This document shows, in pieces, positions 45,740-55,396 of a DNA stretch of 64,000 nucleotides. The DNA is from Curtobacterium sp. S6 (GTDB lineage Bacteria > Actinomycetota > Actinomycetes > Actinomycetales > Micrococcaceae). Position numbers and translations under genes: made by a program. The first letter of the stretch is position 1; each line of letters opens with the position of its first letter. The stretch covers positions 224,805 through 288,804 of the forward strand of contig NZ_KL537415.1 of assembly GCF_000710345.2 (NCBI RefSeq), written 5' to 3'. The notes beneath the pieces are model-generated. The model saw nothing but the letters and a program-made list of their open reading frames with translations. It was not told where the DNA came from and did no database searches.

Positions 45740-45904
45740 TTATTTCCCCTTACCCATTGGGCAGCTCAAGGGCCGCTTCTTGGTGCCGGTGTTCTGCGGG
45801 GTCGCCTCTGCGGCTGAGGCTGCGGGTGCGGTGATGATGGCTGCTCCGGAGGCGGCCGTAGCGACCGCACCCCACGAGAGCACATTTCTTCTCGAAAATT
45901 CCAT
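45740..45904 (-). CDS. 54-residue ORF encoding a Tat signal peptide
   Basis: ATG 45904 opens MEFSRRNVLSWGAVATAASG followed by AAIITAPAASAAEA and a short basic tail ending PMGKGK, then TAA. The twin-arginine motif, hydrophobic core and ASA cleavage region form a complete Tat leader. The reading frame is the same as that of the amidase, separated by TAA ACC only. It is either a signal peptide cut off from its enzyme by a nonsense mutation or a separately secreted 25-residue peptide. Confidence 0.7.
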   Translation of the reverse strand: MEFSRRNVLSWGAVATAASGAAIITAPAASAAEATPQNTGTKKRPLSCPMGKGK

Positions 45905-46014
45905 ACGGGCAAATTACTGACGACCCGTGGGGTGCCTCAACACGGACGTACGAATGTGACGACACCGCGTGTGTATTTATCCACAAACCCTCGACTTGGC
46001 GCCGAGGATTCATA

Positions 46015-46470
46015 TTATTCAGCTAAATTCTTGATCTCTTTCAGTGTTTGAGGGATCCCGTATTCTGCTGCTTCCCGGCGGATAGAGACCTGGTTTTCAG
46101 CGTCCTCCCCGAATCTTTCCGAGAAGACCGTTTCGGCCGTCTCTCCGAACATCGTGTACTGAGTAACTCTGGTCCCGTCCCCTTCGGGCTCAAGCCGGTA
46201 TCCCCAGCGGACTCGTGCCGGGATGACCTCCCACGCAAAGTGTCGGCCCGGATCGGCGGCGACGACTTCGGATGTCGTGCTCCATTCCCTGCTGGGTGTT
46301 CGGTTGTGCCCGACGAAGGTTGATCCGACGCCGTGATGGCCCGGTTCGGTCCATTCACAGAGGTAGCACTGTTGGCTCCACTCGCCGGTCCGGGTGACGT
46401 CCGAGAGGAGAGCGTACAGATCGTCGGGCTGGGCGGAGATATGGATGGAATCTGAGATCTCGTAGGTCAT
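46015..46470 (-). CDS. SRPBCC-family (START-like) protein
   Basis: 151 aa with the polyketide-cyclase/START-like pattern: ISDSIHISAQPDDLYALLSD, VTRTGEWS, GVGSTFVGHNRT, RHFAWEVIPARVRWGYRLEP and a long C-terminal helix. Binds hydrophobic ligands in related proteins; no enzyme activity can be claimed. Monocistronic. Confidence 0.85.
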   Translation of the reverse strand: MTYEISDSIHISAQPDDLYALLSDVTRTGEWSQQCYLCEWTEPGHHGVGSTFVGHNRTPSREWSTTSEVVAADPGRHFAWEVIPARVRWGYRLEPEGDGTRVTQYTMFGETAETVFSERFGEDAENQVSIRREAAEYGIPQTLKEIKNLAE

Positions 46471-46836
46471 GGTTGTCAGTGTAGTTTCCCCGGCAATGTG
46501 GGCAGATATCTCGGTGCTTGGTCGAGATATTTCGATAACGCGCCGTATCTGCCAGATGAACTTTGGGGTTTCCGTCTCGTGTTCCGAATTCCGCGAGAAT
46601 TCCCGGAATCACGCGGGATGAAGGGTATCCCGTGACCAACCCGTCTGCTCCTTCAAATATAAATACAACGGTGTGGTTCTGGACATACTGCGTGATACTC
46701 CTCTAACGTCGTGACCCGGCGTCCGCACGTCTTCCCCGGCGAACCCTTGGAGCGTTTCTGACGCCCGATCGGTGAGGATCGGTGGTCTTCTCGGTATGTC
46801 ACGAACGCACTCGACACCGCACAGCGAGGTACAGAA
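46471..46836. other. 366-base intergenic region
   Basis: Divergent spacer between the SRPBCC and lysozyme genes. A gaattc-cgcga-gaattc inverted repeat near 46589-46605 is the only visible structure. No gene is supported. Confidence 0.35.
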
Positions 46837-47691
46837 ATGGTCGATCCAGGAATGCAACGCTCACGTCTGATCTCTGGGGCCCGATTCCGAGGCAGTCGGA
46901 TCGCGACGATAGCGGCGGCCGCAACCGCCCTGGTCGGCATCTCCGCGATGATTTCTCCCGCCCAGGCGGCGTCGACGGCTCATGCCACCGACGGAATCCA
47001 GGGCCGAGATATCTCGGTCAATCAAGGCACCGCCTACGACTGGCAAGGTGTTGCCGACGCCGGTGTGAAGTTCGGACAGGCACAGGCCACGGACGGTATG
47101 GACTGGACCTCGTCCGCCTTCAAACAGCAGTACAAGGCGATTGGTGATGCCGGCCTGTACAAGGGCGCCTATCATTTCGCGCGTCCTCAACAGAGTGGTG
47201 GGGCCGAACAGGCCCAGCACTTCGTCAAAAACGGAGGCGGTTGGACCGCGGACGGAAAGACATTGCCCGGCATGCTCGACCTGGAGCCCACGCCGAGTGC
47301 CAAAACCGCCGAGGAGCAGTGCTATCACCAGTCGAAAGATCAGATGATCCGGTGGATCGAAGACTTCCGAACTGAATATCAGGCCGAAACCGGCCGGATC
47401 CCGATGATCTACACGACCACCGCGTGGTGGAATCAATGCGTCGGAGACACCCCCGAGTTCACCGATAGCCCGTTGATGATCGCCCAGTGGGGTAGCAAGA
47501 CCTCGGGACAAGTCCCGTTGGCATGGGGGGACTACGACTTCTGGCAGCACACTGAAGGCGGCGCCGGAAAATCGAGCGTCGCGGACCGCAGCCGATTTAA
47601 TGGATCGGCGGAGAAACTCGCCGACTTGGCGAGCAATCCTCAGTACGTCCCCGTGGGGCGGGCTAACGCTCGGGCATACCTGGGGTACTAG
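46837..47691 (+). CDS. secreted GH25 lysozyme (muramidase)
   Basis: 284 aa. A long signal peptide (residues 1-44, cleavage near AQAAS) then one GH25 domain: GRDISVNQGTAYDWQ, FGQAQATDGMDW, GLYKGAYHFARP, LPGMLDLEPTP (catalytic DxE) and MIYTTTAWWNQCVG, ending with YDFWQHTEGG. Hydrolyses the glycan strand of peptidoglycan outside the cell. No wall-binding repeats. ATG 46837 has gagg eight bases upstream. An ATG at 46852 is possible. Confidence 0.9.
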   Translation: MVDPGMQRSRLISGARFRGSRIATIAAAATALVGISAMISPAQAASTAHATDGIQGRDISVNQGTAYDWQGVADAGVKFGQAQATDGMDWTSSAFKQQYKAIGDAGLYKGAYHFARPQQSGGAEQAQHFVKNGGGWTADGKTLPGMLDLEPTPSAKTAEEQCYHQSKDQMIRWIEDFRTEYQAETGRIPMIYTTTAWWNQCVGDTPEFTDSPLMIAQWGSKTSGQVPLAWGDYDFWQHTEGGAGKSSVADRSRFNGSAEKLADLASNPQYVPVGRANARAYLGY

Positions 47692-47710
47692 GCCTTATGA
47701 GTCGCCGGTC

Positions 47711-48274
47711 TTAGCCATTGTCCCGGCCTTCGACGCCGTCGGCCTCGTCATTCAGTTGAAAAGCTCCCTTGCCGTCGATGGCTTCCCGGATGATATCGGC
47801 ATGACCGCAATGACGCGCTACTTCCGTGGCTATGTGGGTGAGCATCCACCGAACCTGCCACTGCGTCACATCCCGGGGGATCCACGGAGAGTCTGGGGCC
47901 GGCACGAACGCATCGAGATCCTCGATGGCATCGAAGGTCGCCGAAGAATAGGCGACGGCTTCATCGAACGCGCGAAGGGCCTCCTCGAGCGTGACATTCG
48001 GTGCCTCGCCCGCTGTGGCCCCCTGTTGGTCCAAGAACCTTTGGTCGATGGACGGTTGAGCCGCAAGTTGAGCGGACACGGTGGTCCACCACGCGGCGAC
48101 ACCGCCGCAGTGAAGGAGCAATCGCACCAGACTCAGATCGGATGACGTGGGCGTGGAGCGTGCCTGTTCGTCCGTCAATCCATGGACCGTGGTTCTCACC
48201 TGTGCCAGTTGCTGAAAGATGAAGGTCTTGAGGACATCTCGTTCCCCCTGGGCGGATGGAGTAAGGAATGCCAT
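47711..48274 (-). CDS. DinB-family protein (DUF664-like)
   Basis: 187 aa, a four-helix-bundle DinB/mycothiol-dependent-enzyme-like protein: LLLHCGGVAAWW and VRWMLTHIATEVARHCGHADIIREA carry the metal-binding His residues. The ATG at 48274 has aaaggac upstream. A longer frame to 48475 would enter the neighbouring gene. It is divergent from a WYL regulator by 92 bases and is probably controlled by it. Confidence 0.85.
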   Translation of the reverse strand: MAFLTPSAQGERDVLKTFIFQQLAQVRTTVHGLTDEQARSTPTSSDLSLVRLLLHCGGVAAWWTTVSAQLAAQPSIDQRFLDQQGATAGEAPNVTLEEALRAFDEAVAYSSATFDAIEDLDAFVPAPDSPWIPRDVTQWQVRWMLTHIATEVARHCGHADIIREAIDGKGAFQLNDEADGVEGRDNG

Positions 48275-48366
48275 GACGTTGTCCTTTCGTGAGCGATCTT
48301 TTCGATTGCTTCCAGTATCTGTGGATAGAGGACAGCAACTGTCCGCAAAGTTGAGAGACTGGGACC

Positions 48367-49344
48367 GTGAACGATCCGACGTCCCGTGCGCTGAAGCTCC
48401 TCGGCCTGTTTCGCCAGACCCCCATGTGGGAGGGACGGCAACTCGCCGAGGAGCTTGGCGTGACCCCGCGAACACTCCGGCGGGACATCGAAAGGCTCCG
48501 CGAGGCCGGCTACAGGATCAGCTCGGAATCCGGTCACGGCGGGGGCTACGGGCTGGATCGGGGGCAGCTATTGCCCAGCCTGGCTTTGGACCAAGAGGAG
48601 GCCCTCGCCCTGACATTGGCCCTCGACGTCGCCTCTACCTCGGTTGCGGATAGATCCGTCATCGAGCGGGCGAAGAGCAAGGTGGAAGACCTCCTCCCCG
48701 AATCCGCGCGGCGCACCGTGCGGGGGTTCCGTGCGTCGCTGGACCTCGAGGTGCCCGTCGACGCGGAGCTGTCTGGCAATCTGCAGCATTGCGCGGAGGG
48801 GGCGCGTCGCCATCGTCGCCTCAGATTCCGATACGTGGATCGGCGAAGCACGCAATCCGATCGGTGGGTCGAGCCATACAGTCTGATGTGGCATGGAAGC
48901 TCCTGGTACCTGGGGGCCTTCGACGTCGAAAAGGAACAATGGCGCCAGTTTCGGGTCGATCGAATGCGTGAGATCGACGTCGGGCAGTGGGCGTTCAGCC
49001 CGCGCCGGGATGCGGGACAAGCGCTGAATCGCTTGAGGGAGCCGATGCCCCTGGCGGCCTTTGCCCACACCATTGACGTGGAGATTCGCTGCGGACCGCG
49101 GGACATTCCCCCGGAATTCCTGTGGGGTAGCGCCGAGGTCCGGGAAATTGCCCCGGGCCGGTGCCGGTATCGGGCGGGAACGGACGATCCGGACCGCGCC
49201 GCCTCGTTCCTGGCCCGGCTCGAGCACCCGTTTGTAGTCGTGGGGGATGAGGCAGTGCGTCGTTCGGTTGCCGGGTTGGCCCAGTCGCTGGGACGGTCCG
49301 TCGCGGAGGGTGCGCCCACCGGATCAGAAAGTGAGATGCCGTGA
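48367..49344 (+). CDS. HTH-WYL transcriptional regulator
   Basis: 325 aa. N-terminal winged HTH (RALKLLGLFRQTPMWEGRQL then AEELGVTPRTLRRDIERLR) and a WYL ligand-binding domain (RRLRFRYVDRRSTQSDRWVE; LMWHGSSWYLGAFDVEKEQW; FRVDRM) plus the WCX C-terminus. GTG start. The TGA stop overlaps the GTG of a truncated methyltransferase, showing that the two were once coupled. Confidence 0.88.
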   Translation: MNDPTSRALKLLGLFRQTPMWEGRQLAEELGVTPRTLRRDIERLREAGYRISSESGHGGGYGLDRGQLLPSLALDQEEALALTLALDVASTSVADRSVIERAKSKVEDLLPESARRTVRGFRASLDLEVPVDAELSGNLQHCAEGARRHRRLRFRYVDRRSTQSDRWVEPYSLMWHGSSWYLGAFDVEKEQWRQFRVDRMREIDVGQWAFSPRRDAGQALNRLREPMPLAAFAHTIDVEIRCGPRDIPPEFLWGSAEVREIAPGRCRYRAGTDDPDRAASFLARLEHPFVVVGDEAVRRSVAGLAQSLGRSVAEGAPTGSESEMP

Positions 49345-49437
49345 ACGAGCCGCGTGTTGTCGACGCGTATTCCAAGCGGGCCGCCGAGTATTCCGAACTG
49401 CTCGGAACGATGAGCGCCGTGGCCGCGCCTTCCCGGC
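49341..49437 (+). pseudogene. 5' fragment of a SAM-dependent methyltransferase gene
   Basis: GTG 49341 overlaps the WYL stop and encodes VVDAYSKRAAEYSELLGTM followed by SAVAAPSR, which looks like the N-terminus of class I methyltransferases (pattern VxxxYSxRAxEYxxLLGxMxAxxPxDR). After about 32 codons the frame becomes the antisense of the phoH 3' end, and no SAM-binding motif follows. The rest of the gene has been deleted up to the phoH stop codon. Confidence 0.6.
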
Positions 49438-50738
49438 TAGACCAGTTCGCTGTCTTCGAGGACGTCCGTGACCAGGTCGGCAATCTCCGAACGCTCGGAG
49501 CGGGTGAGCGTCATGTGAGCGAAGAGGGGATGCCCCTTGAGCCGGTCGATCACCGCGGTCACGCCGTCGTGCCGGCCCACCCGTAAATTGTCCCGCTGGG
49601 CGACGTCGTGGGTGAGAACCACCCGTGAATTCTCGCCGAGACGCGACAGAACCGTCAGCAACACCGTGCGTTCCAGGGACTGCGCCTCGTCGACGATCAC
49701 GAACGTATCGTGCAATGACCGGCCTCGGATGTGCGTCAAGGGAAGAACCTCGAGCATCTCCCGCTCGATGACCTCGTCGAGGACGTTCCTGCTGACGAGC
49801 GCGCCCAGGGTGTCATAGACCGCCTCGGCCCACGGATTCATCTTGTCGCCCTCGGACCCGGGAAGGTATCCCAGGTTCTGCCCGCCCACCGCATAAAGCG
49901 GCCGGAAGACCGTGATCTTCTGGTGCGTACCCTTCTCGAGGACCGCTTCAAGCCCTGCCATCAGCGCCAGGGCGGATTTACCGGTGCCCGCCCGGCCCCC
50001 GAGGCTCACGATGCCCACGGATTCGTCGAGAAGCATATCGATCGCGATCCGCTGCTCCGCGGAACGCCCGCCGACGCCGAACGCCTGCTGGTCCCCGTGG
50101 ATGAGCTTGATGTGGTCGGAGCCCACCACGCGGCCCAGGGCCGATCCGCCGGGCGACGAGAGAATCAACCCCGTGTTGACGACCTCCTCGACCACCGCAT
50201 CGGTGGTCAGATGGCCGTTCTTGTAGAGCTCGTCCATATCATTCTGATTCAGGAATACTTCCGAGAGTCCCGTGAACCCGGAGTCCACGGCCTGCTCGGC
50301 GAGGTACTGTTCGGCCGCCAGACCGATCGAGGCCGCCTTGACCCTCATCGGAACGTCCTTCGTGACCACCACGACGTCCGCCCCCTCCGCCTGGAGGTTC
50401 CGGGCGACGGCGATGATGCGGGTGTCGTTCTCCGAGCGATCGAAGGCGAGCGGCAACTGGGAGGTCTCGATGTGATTGAGCTCGACGCGGAGGGTGCCAC
50501 CGCTTTCGCCCACGGGAATCTCCCGGTCGAGGCGCCCGAATTCGTCCCGCAGGTCATCCAGGATGCGCAAGGCCTTTCGTGCCGTATACCCGAGCTCCGG
50601 GTGATGCCGTTTGCCTTCCAGCTCCGAGACGACCACCAGTGGCAACACCACCTCGTGTTCGTCGAAGCGCAACATGGCCCTCGGATCGGAGAGAAGGACC
50701 GAGGTGTCGAGGACGTAAGTGGTGACGGACGAGCTCAC
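49437..50738 (-). CDS. phoH: PhoH-family PIN-ATPase
   Basis: 433 aa. N-terminal PIN nuclease-like domain ([45 protein letters not shown]) and C-terminal PhoH ATPase ([20 protein letters not shown]alker [21 protein letters not shown]alker B; SRVVLTHD). PhoH2-like fusions act as RNA helicase/nucleases. The GTG at 50738 with ggggaa upstream is preferred. The frame stays open to a GTG at 50801, which would add 21 residues. The 3' end abuts a methyltransferase fossil. Confidence 0.9.
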   Translation of the reverse strand: MSSSVTTYVLDTSVLLSDPRAMLRFDEHEVVLPLVVVSELEGKRHHPELGYTARKALRILDDLRDEFGRLDREIPVGESGGTLRVELNHIETSQLPLAFDRSENDTRIIAVARNLQAEGADVVVVTKDVPMRVKAASIGLAAEQYLAEQAVDSGFTGLSEVFLNQNDMDELYKNGHLTTDAVVEEVVNTGLILSSPGGSALGRVVGSDHIKLIHGDQQAFGVGGRSAEQRIAIDMLLDESVGIVSLGGRAGTGKSALALMAGLEAVLEKGTHQKITVFRPLYAVGGQNLGYLPGSEGDKMNPWAEAVYDTLGALVSRNVLDEVIEREMLEVLPLTHIRGRSLHDTFVIVDEAQSLERTVLLTVLSRLGENSRVVLTHDVAQRDNLRVGRHDGVTAVIDRLKGHPLFAHMTLTRSERSEIADLVTDVLEDSELV

Positions 50739-51071
50739 GATGAGTTCCCCTTCGGCGGTGTGGACGGGGCGCCTCGCGGCAATCGGCCTCTCCCTTTCCA
50801 CGTCGAGGCCGGAACCCCGAGCCGGCGTGTGCCGACTACTCCCAACCTAGGGGCGGGCCGACCCGACGTGTCCTGCAACACCCCATGCCGCCATGACGTT
50901 TGCATGAATGCCTGGTTAATCCCGACCGCGCCGCCGGGCGGCTTCTTCAGATTCGGGAAACAACGCGGCGGTCGAACGCGAGACATTATGACCCGGGTCT
51001 CAGGGGAGATACCCTGGACCGATCAATCACATCCGGCGGAAGGGACCGCCATAGGCAGGAGGGAGCGCGCC
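50739..51071. other. 333-base divergent intergenic region
   Basis: Lies between phoH and an MHS transporter gene. The first ~60 bases may be coding if phoH starts at 50801. No other gene, RNA or repeat is supported. Confidence 0.35.
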
Positions 51072-52403
51072 ATGGCGTCTCACCCGGAACAGCCCACGCG
51101 AGGAATACCCGAGCGCTCGACCTGGAAGACGGTCAAGTCGATCCTGGCCGCCTCCAGCGGAAACCTCGTCGAGTGGTTCGACTTCTACGTCTATTCGTTC
51201 TTCAGCGTGTATTTCGCCCAGCAGTTCTTCGCGAACACCGGGCAAACCGGCGCGTTCATGAGCACCGCGGGAGTCTTCTTTGTCGGCTTCCTCATGAGGC
51301 CCGTGGGCGGGTACATCTTCGGTCGCATCTCGGACCGCTACGGTCGCAAGGCGTCGATGCTCTCGTCCATCCTTCTGATGTGCGCCGGTTCCCTCGCCAT
51401 GGCCCTGCTCCCCACCGCGGCGTCCGTCGGGGTTCTGGCGCCGATCCTGCTGACCGTCGTGCGGTGCATCCAAGGAATTTCGGTGGGCGGCGAGTACGGA
51501 TCGACCGCGACCTTCATGTCGGAGGTCGCGACCTCCGGTAAGCGCGGTTTCTTCTCATCGTTCCAATACGTCACCCTCGTGGGCGGGCAGCTGCTGGCGA
51601 GCCTCCTTGCCGTGATCATGACGCACACCCTGGGCGACGAGCAGATCAGCGCGGGTTGGTGGCGCCTGCCGTTCGTGATCGGCGCGGTCGCGGCCGTGGT
51701 GTCCCTGTGGCTGCGGTCCGGCCTCACGGAGACGACCTCCCACATCGACCGCAACGCCAAGGGGTCCGGAAGCCTTCGGGAAGTATTCCGCCACAAGCGG
51801 GCGTTCTGGGTGGTCTTCGGCATCACGAGCATCGGTTCCCTCGTGTTCTACGTCTTCACCACGTATATGCAGAAATACCTGATCAACACGGCCGGTTTCG
51901 AGAAGGGCCAGACCGCCGACGCGATGACGATCTGCCTGCTCCTCTTCATCATCATGCAGCCACTGGCCGGTGCGCTGTCCGACAAGATCGGGCGCAAGAA
52001 CAACATGCTGATCTTCGTGATCGGCATGGTCGTCCTGCCCGTCCCGCTCCTGGCCTTGATCGGTTCGCAGTCCTCGATCGTGGTCTCGGCGGTCTTCATC
52101 GTCGTCGCCATGATCTTCATCAGCCTCTACACCTCCATCTCGGGGGTCGTGAAGGCCGAGATGTTCCCCGCACACATCCGCGGGTTGGGGGTTGGATTCA
52201 CGTACGCGATCGCCAACTCGCTGTTCGGCGGTTCGGCCGAATATGTCGCCCTGTTCATGAAAAACCAGGGGATCGCCGGGGTCTTCCCCTGGTACGTGGT
52301 GGTCATGGCGGTGCTGGGATTGATCGCGGTGATCGCGATGCACGACAACCGTAAGCACTCGACCCTCGACAACCCGGAGAACAGCGCCTACCGGGTGAAG
52401 TAG
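51072..52403 (+). CDS. MHS-family transporter (alpha-ketoglutarate-permease-like)
   Basis: 443 aa, 12 helices. SSGNLVEWFDFYVYSFFSVYF, RPVGGYIFGRISDRYGRK and GGEYGSTATFMSEVA resemble KgtP-like dicarboxylate permeases. The ATG at 51072 has aggaggga 8 bases upstream. The frame is open far upstream, but that part is antisense to phoH and not coding. The C-terminal NSAYRVK has no coiled coil, unlike ProP. Confidence 0.87.
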   Translation: MASHPEQPTRGIPERSTWKTVKSILAASSGNLVEWFDFYVYSFFSVYFAQQFFANTGQTGAFMSTAGVFFVGFLMRPVGGYIFGRISDRYGRKASMLSSILLMCAGSLAMALLPTAASVGVLAPILLTVVRCIQGISVGGEYGSTATFMSEVATSGKRGFFSSFQYVTLVGGQLLASLLAVIMTHTLGDEQISAGWWRLPFVIGAVAAVVSLWLRSGLTETTSHIDRNAKGSGSLREVFRHKRAFWVVFGITSIGSLVFYVFTTYMQKYLINTAGFEKGQTADAMTICLLLFIIMQPLAGALSDKIGRKNNMLIFVIGMVVLPVPLLALIGSQSSIVVSAVFIVVAMIFISLYTSISGVVKAEMFPAHIRGLGVGFTYAIANSLFGGSAEYVALFMKNQGIAGVFPWYVVVMAVLGLIAVIAMHDNRKHSTLDNPENSAYRVK

Positions 52404-52506
52404 GGCCCCGCCCCGGCAAGCTGGCGGCGTCTTCCAAGGAAACGATCACCCGCTGTGCCTACGCTGGAAAGCGTTTGTACTGATCATCTCGTCGAAGGGC
52501 ACAGGA

Positions 52507-53421
52507 ATGGGCACGGAAGAACAGGGCTTGGGCGGGGACCTGAGGCTCGGTGGCCGGTCGGTGGCTCGTGTGGGCTTTGGCATGGGAAGCCTCGGCCGCA
52601 CGGAGGATTCGGCGGCCTCGCGCGACCGCGGCGTCTCGGTCCTGCGCCAAGCCTTTGACGACGGCGTGCGGATCTTCGACACGGCGCATTTTTACGGTGC
52701 GGGGCACGCGAATTCCCTGCTCGCGGAGGCGTTCGCGGGAAATCGGGACGAGGTCGTGGTGGCGACGAAGGCGGGCGCTCGAGCCACCCCCGAAGGGCCG
52801 GCACCGATGACGGCGGCCCAGCACCCCGACGAGCTGCGGGCGTCCGTCGAGGATAATCTGGCGACCCTCGCGAGCGATTACGTGGACATCGTCTACCTGC
52901 GACGCATGGATTTTCGGCCGGGACTCGTGGTCGAGGAAGATCAGATGGTCAACCTGGAGGACCAGCTCGCCGAGCTCATCGCCCTCCGCGAGGAAGGAAA
53001 GGTCCGCGGAATCGGCCTGAGCCACGTGCGCAAAGAGCAGGTCGAGGCCGCGTTGCCGGCCGGAATCGTCGCCGTGCAGAATATCTACAACCTTCTGGAT
53101 CGTCGCGACGAGGGCCTCCTCGAACTTTGCCGCGATCACGACGCCGCCTGGATCCCGTACTTCCCGTTGGGCGGCGGCGGGAGCTTCTTCGGCCTTCCTC
53201 GCGTGGTCGATGATCCCGTCGTCATCGAGATCGCCCACGCAATGGGGGTGACGCCGCAACAGGTCGGCATGGCCTGGCTGCTCGAGCACTCCCCGAACAC
53301 GGCGGTCATCTCCGGGACCAGCAACCCCGATCATCTTCGGGAGAACCTGTCGGCGGGGCGAATCTCGCTTGACGCCGAAGCCATGCGTCGTCTGGACACC
53401 CGGCACGTCGCTGGAGACTGA
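52507..53421 (+). CDS. aldo/keto reductase with Arg at the usual catalytic His
   Basis: 304 aa, TIM-barrel AKR. Catalytic Asp and Tyr are present in RIFDTAHFYG and Lys in VVVATKAG. At the position where most members have LHR/IHW the sequence is VYLRRMD, so the catalytic His is replaced by Arg. The NADPH-binding end SGTSNPDHLRENL is normal. Related bacterial enzymes without the His (YdbC-like pyridoxal reductases) exist, so the protein may be active. Substrate unknown. Confidence 0.85.
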   Translation: MGTEEQGLGGDLRLGGRSVARVGFGMGSLGRTEDSAASRDRGVSVLRQAFDDGVRIFDTAHFYGAGHANSLLAEAFAGNRDEVVVATKAGARATPEGPAPMTAAQHPDELRASVEDNLATLASDYVDIVYLRRMDFRPGLVVEEDQMVNLEDQLAELIALREEGKVRGIGLSHVRKEQVEAALPAGIVAVQNIYNLLDRRDEGLLELCRDHDAAWIPYFPLGGGGSFFGLPRVVDDPVVIEIAHAMGVTPQQVGMAWLLEHSPNTAVISGTSNPDHLRENLSAGRISLDAEAMRRLDTRHVAGD

Positions 53422-53503
53422 CTCGGGTCCTGCCGGGACCGGCGCCGACTGAGGCTACGCTCGTTGCCTCGTCCCGGTGGACCGCATCGTAGAGCCAACG
53501 ACG

Positions 53504-53545
53504 GAGGGCCCCGAGACGCATCAGACGATGCGTCTCGGGGCCCTC
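53504..53545. terminator. bidirectional terminator
   Basis: A perfect 19-bp stem (53504-53522 with 53527-53545) and 4-base loop between the convergent aldo/keto reductase and transporter genes. No long T tract. Confidence 0.8.
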
Positions 53546-53563
53546 TCGCTGGAGACCGCGGGT

Positions 53564-55021
53564 TTAGGAGTCGGCCTTGGCCATCTCGTATTCGCGGTTC
53601 AGGTCGGCCACGTGTTCGACGGCCTCGGGCTTGGATTCCGCGGCGGGGGAGGAGCCCCACAGCGGACGTCCGTTGCTCTCCGGGGTGAAGAACAGGGCCA
53701 CCAGGCCGATCGCACCGGCGATCATGAGGTAGTAGGCCGGCCACATGAGATTGCCGGTCGCTCCGATCAGGGAGCTCATGACCGTCGAGGTCGTGCCGCC
53801 GAACAGCGAGATCGAGATGTTGAACGCGATCGACAACGCACCGGCGCGGACCAGCGTCGGGAACAGCGACGGCAGCGTCGACGGCATGGTCGAGCTGAAG
53901 CAGATGAGGCTCAGGCCCATGATCAGCAGGCCGAACATCACCGTGATGTCGCTGTGGCCGCGGATCAACAGGATCGACGGCACCGAGAGGACGATCAGCG
54001 CGATCGAACCGGTGGCAATCACGGCCTTGCGCCCCACGCGATCGGACAGGCGCCCCAACAGCGGGATGGTCGCCAGGCAGACCGCCATCACGATGATCTG
54101 CAGGATCGAGGAGGTCAGGTCGGAGACCCCGCCCGAACCCTGGATATCCCTGACCGCGGTGAAGTAGGTCGGGATGTAGGAGGTCAGCATGTAGTTGGTG
54201 ACGTTCCAGGCCAGGACCAGACCGACGCAGACGAGCATCGAGGGCCACAGCTTGAAGATGTTTTTGAACTCGCCCTTCTTCTTCTCGCCGGACTTGGACG
54301 CCTTCTCGGCCTGCTCGGCTTCCTTTTCCAGGGCGAGGTAGGCGGGCGTATCCGCGAGCTTGGTCCGCAGGTAGACACCCACGAGACCCAAGGGCAGGGC
54401 GACGAAGAACGGAAGGCGCCATCCCCAGCTGAGCATCTGCTCATTGGACAGCACGCCGGTCATGACGGTCGCGATGGTCGCGCCGAAGAGGTACCCGGTG
54501 AAGGTTCCGACCTCGAGGAGGGACCCGAAGAAACCGCGACGGCGGTCCGGGGCGTACTCCGAGATGAAGGTCATCGCGTTGCCGTACTCGCCGCCGGTCG
54601 AGAAACCCTGCAAGAGGCGGCAGGCCAGCAACAGGAACGGGGCCCACAGGCCGACCGTCTGGTAGCCGGGCAGGATGCCGATGGCGAAGGTGCCCAGGGC
54701 CATCATGATCATGGTCATCGAAAGAACTTTGTTGCGGCCGATCTTGTCCGACAGCGGTCCGAAGACCATGCCGCCGATCGGGCGCACGAGGAAGGCCACC
54801 GCGAAGAGGGCGGCCGTGATGATGGAGCCTAAGGCCCCATCGAGATCGGGCAGGAAGACCTTCTCGATGGTGACCTGCAGGTACGCATAGACACCGAAGT
54901 CGTACCACTCGGTGATGTTGCCGATGGCGGCAGCACCGATCGCGCGCTTGATGACGCTCGGCTTGGTGACCGTGACGTCGTCGACGCTCCAGCGCCGACG
55001 AACATTGTCGGGTCCAAACAT
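53564..55021 (-). CDS. MHS-family transporter (ProP-like)
   Basis: 485 aa. TEWYDFGVYAYLQVTIEKVF, RPIGGMVFGPLSDKIGRN and STGGEYGNAMTFISEYAPDRR are close to proline/betaine transporters. A charged loop (EKEAEQAEKASKSGEKKKGE) separates the two halves. The C-terminus is acidic and hydrophilic. The ATG has ggaagg upstream. It is similar in segment order to the transporter at 57554, so the two look like diverged paralogues. Confidence 0.87.
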   Translation of the reverse strand: MFGPDNVRRRWSVDDVTVTKPSVIKRAIGAAAIGNITEWYDFGVYAYLQVTIEKVFLPDLDGALGSIITAALFAVAFLVRPIGGMVFGPLSDKIGRNKVLSMTMIMMALGTFAIGILPGYQTVGLWAPFLLLACRLLQGFSTGGEYGNAMTFISEYAPDRRRGFFGSLLEVGTFTGYLFGATIATVMTGVLSNEQMLSWGWRLPFFVALPLGLVGVYLRTKLADTPAYLALEKEAEQAEKASKSGEKKKGEFKNIFKLWPSMLVCVGLVLAWNVTNYMLTSYIPTYFTAVRDIQGSGGVSDLTSSILQIIVMAVCLATIPLLGRLSDRVGRKAVIATGSIALIVLSVPSILLIRGHSDITVMFGLLIMGLSLICFSSTMPSTLPSLFPTLVRAGALSIAFNISISLFGGTTSTVMSSLIGATGNLMWPAYYLMIAGAIGLVALFFTPESNGRPLWGSSPAAESKPEAVEHVADLNREYEMAKADS

Positions 55022-55396
55022 TGCTTACAACCTTCCGTAAAGGGGGAAGTGCCCTGGCTCATGGTGCGGGCAGGGCGCGGATTCACCGTCGGATGCCGAC
55101 CCTACAGCCCTTCACAAAACTATGGAGTCGCTCAAAGGCGTCCATCCGGCGATCTCGTTCGGGGTACTTTGTGTCCCTAACTAGTGAGGTTACAACGAAT
55201 AAGCACCCTTATGTGTGGTCTTCGCCGCTGATCAGCGTACTTGTTATCTGTGGGCAATATCATCATGAATTTGGAATTTCTACCCACATCCGCCGGGTGG
55301 TCCTCAAAAGTTTGCCGGGGATGTATTCCCCGGCAATGTGACGTGGGTCTAGTGTCAGAGGTGTACGGATGACCGCATCCCCGGAAGGAGCCCGTC
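55022..55396. other. 375-base divergent intergenic region
   Basis: Moderately AT-rich spacer between a transporter gene and the DUF1508 gene, presumably holding both promoters. Short frames on both strands have no ribosome site. Confidence 0.35.

Noticed and set aside
49731..51071. N-terminal extension of the MHS transporter frame by about 450 codons
   Set aside because: The stretch is antisense to phoH. The transporter homology and a strong ribosome site begin at 51072.
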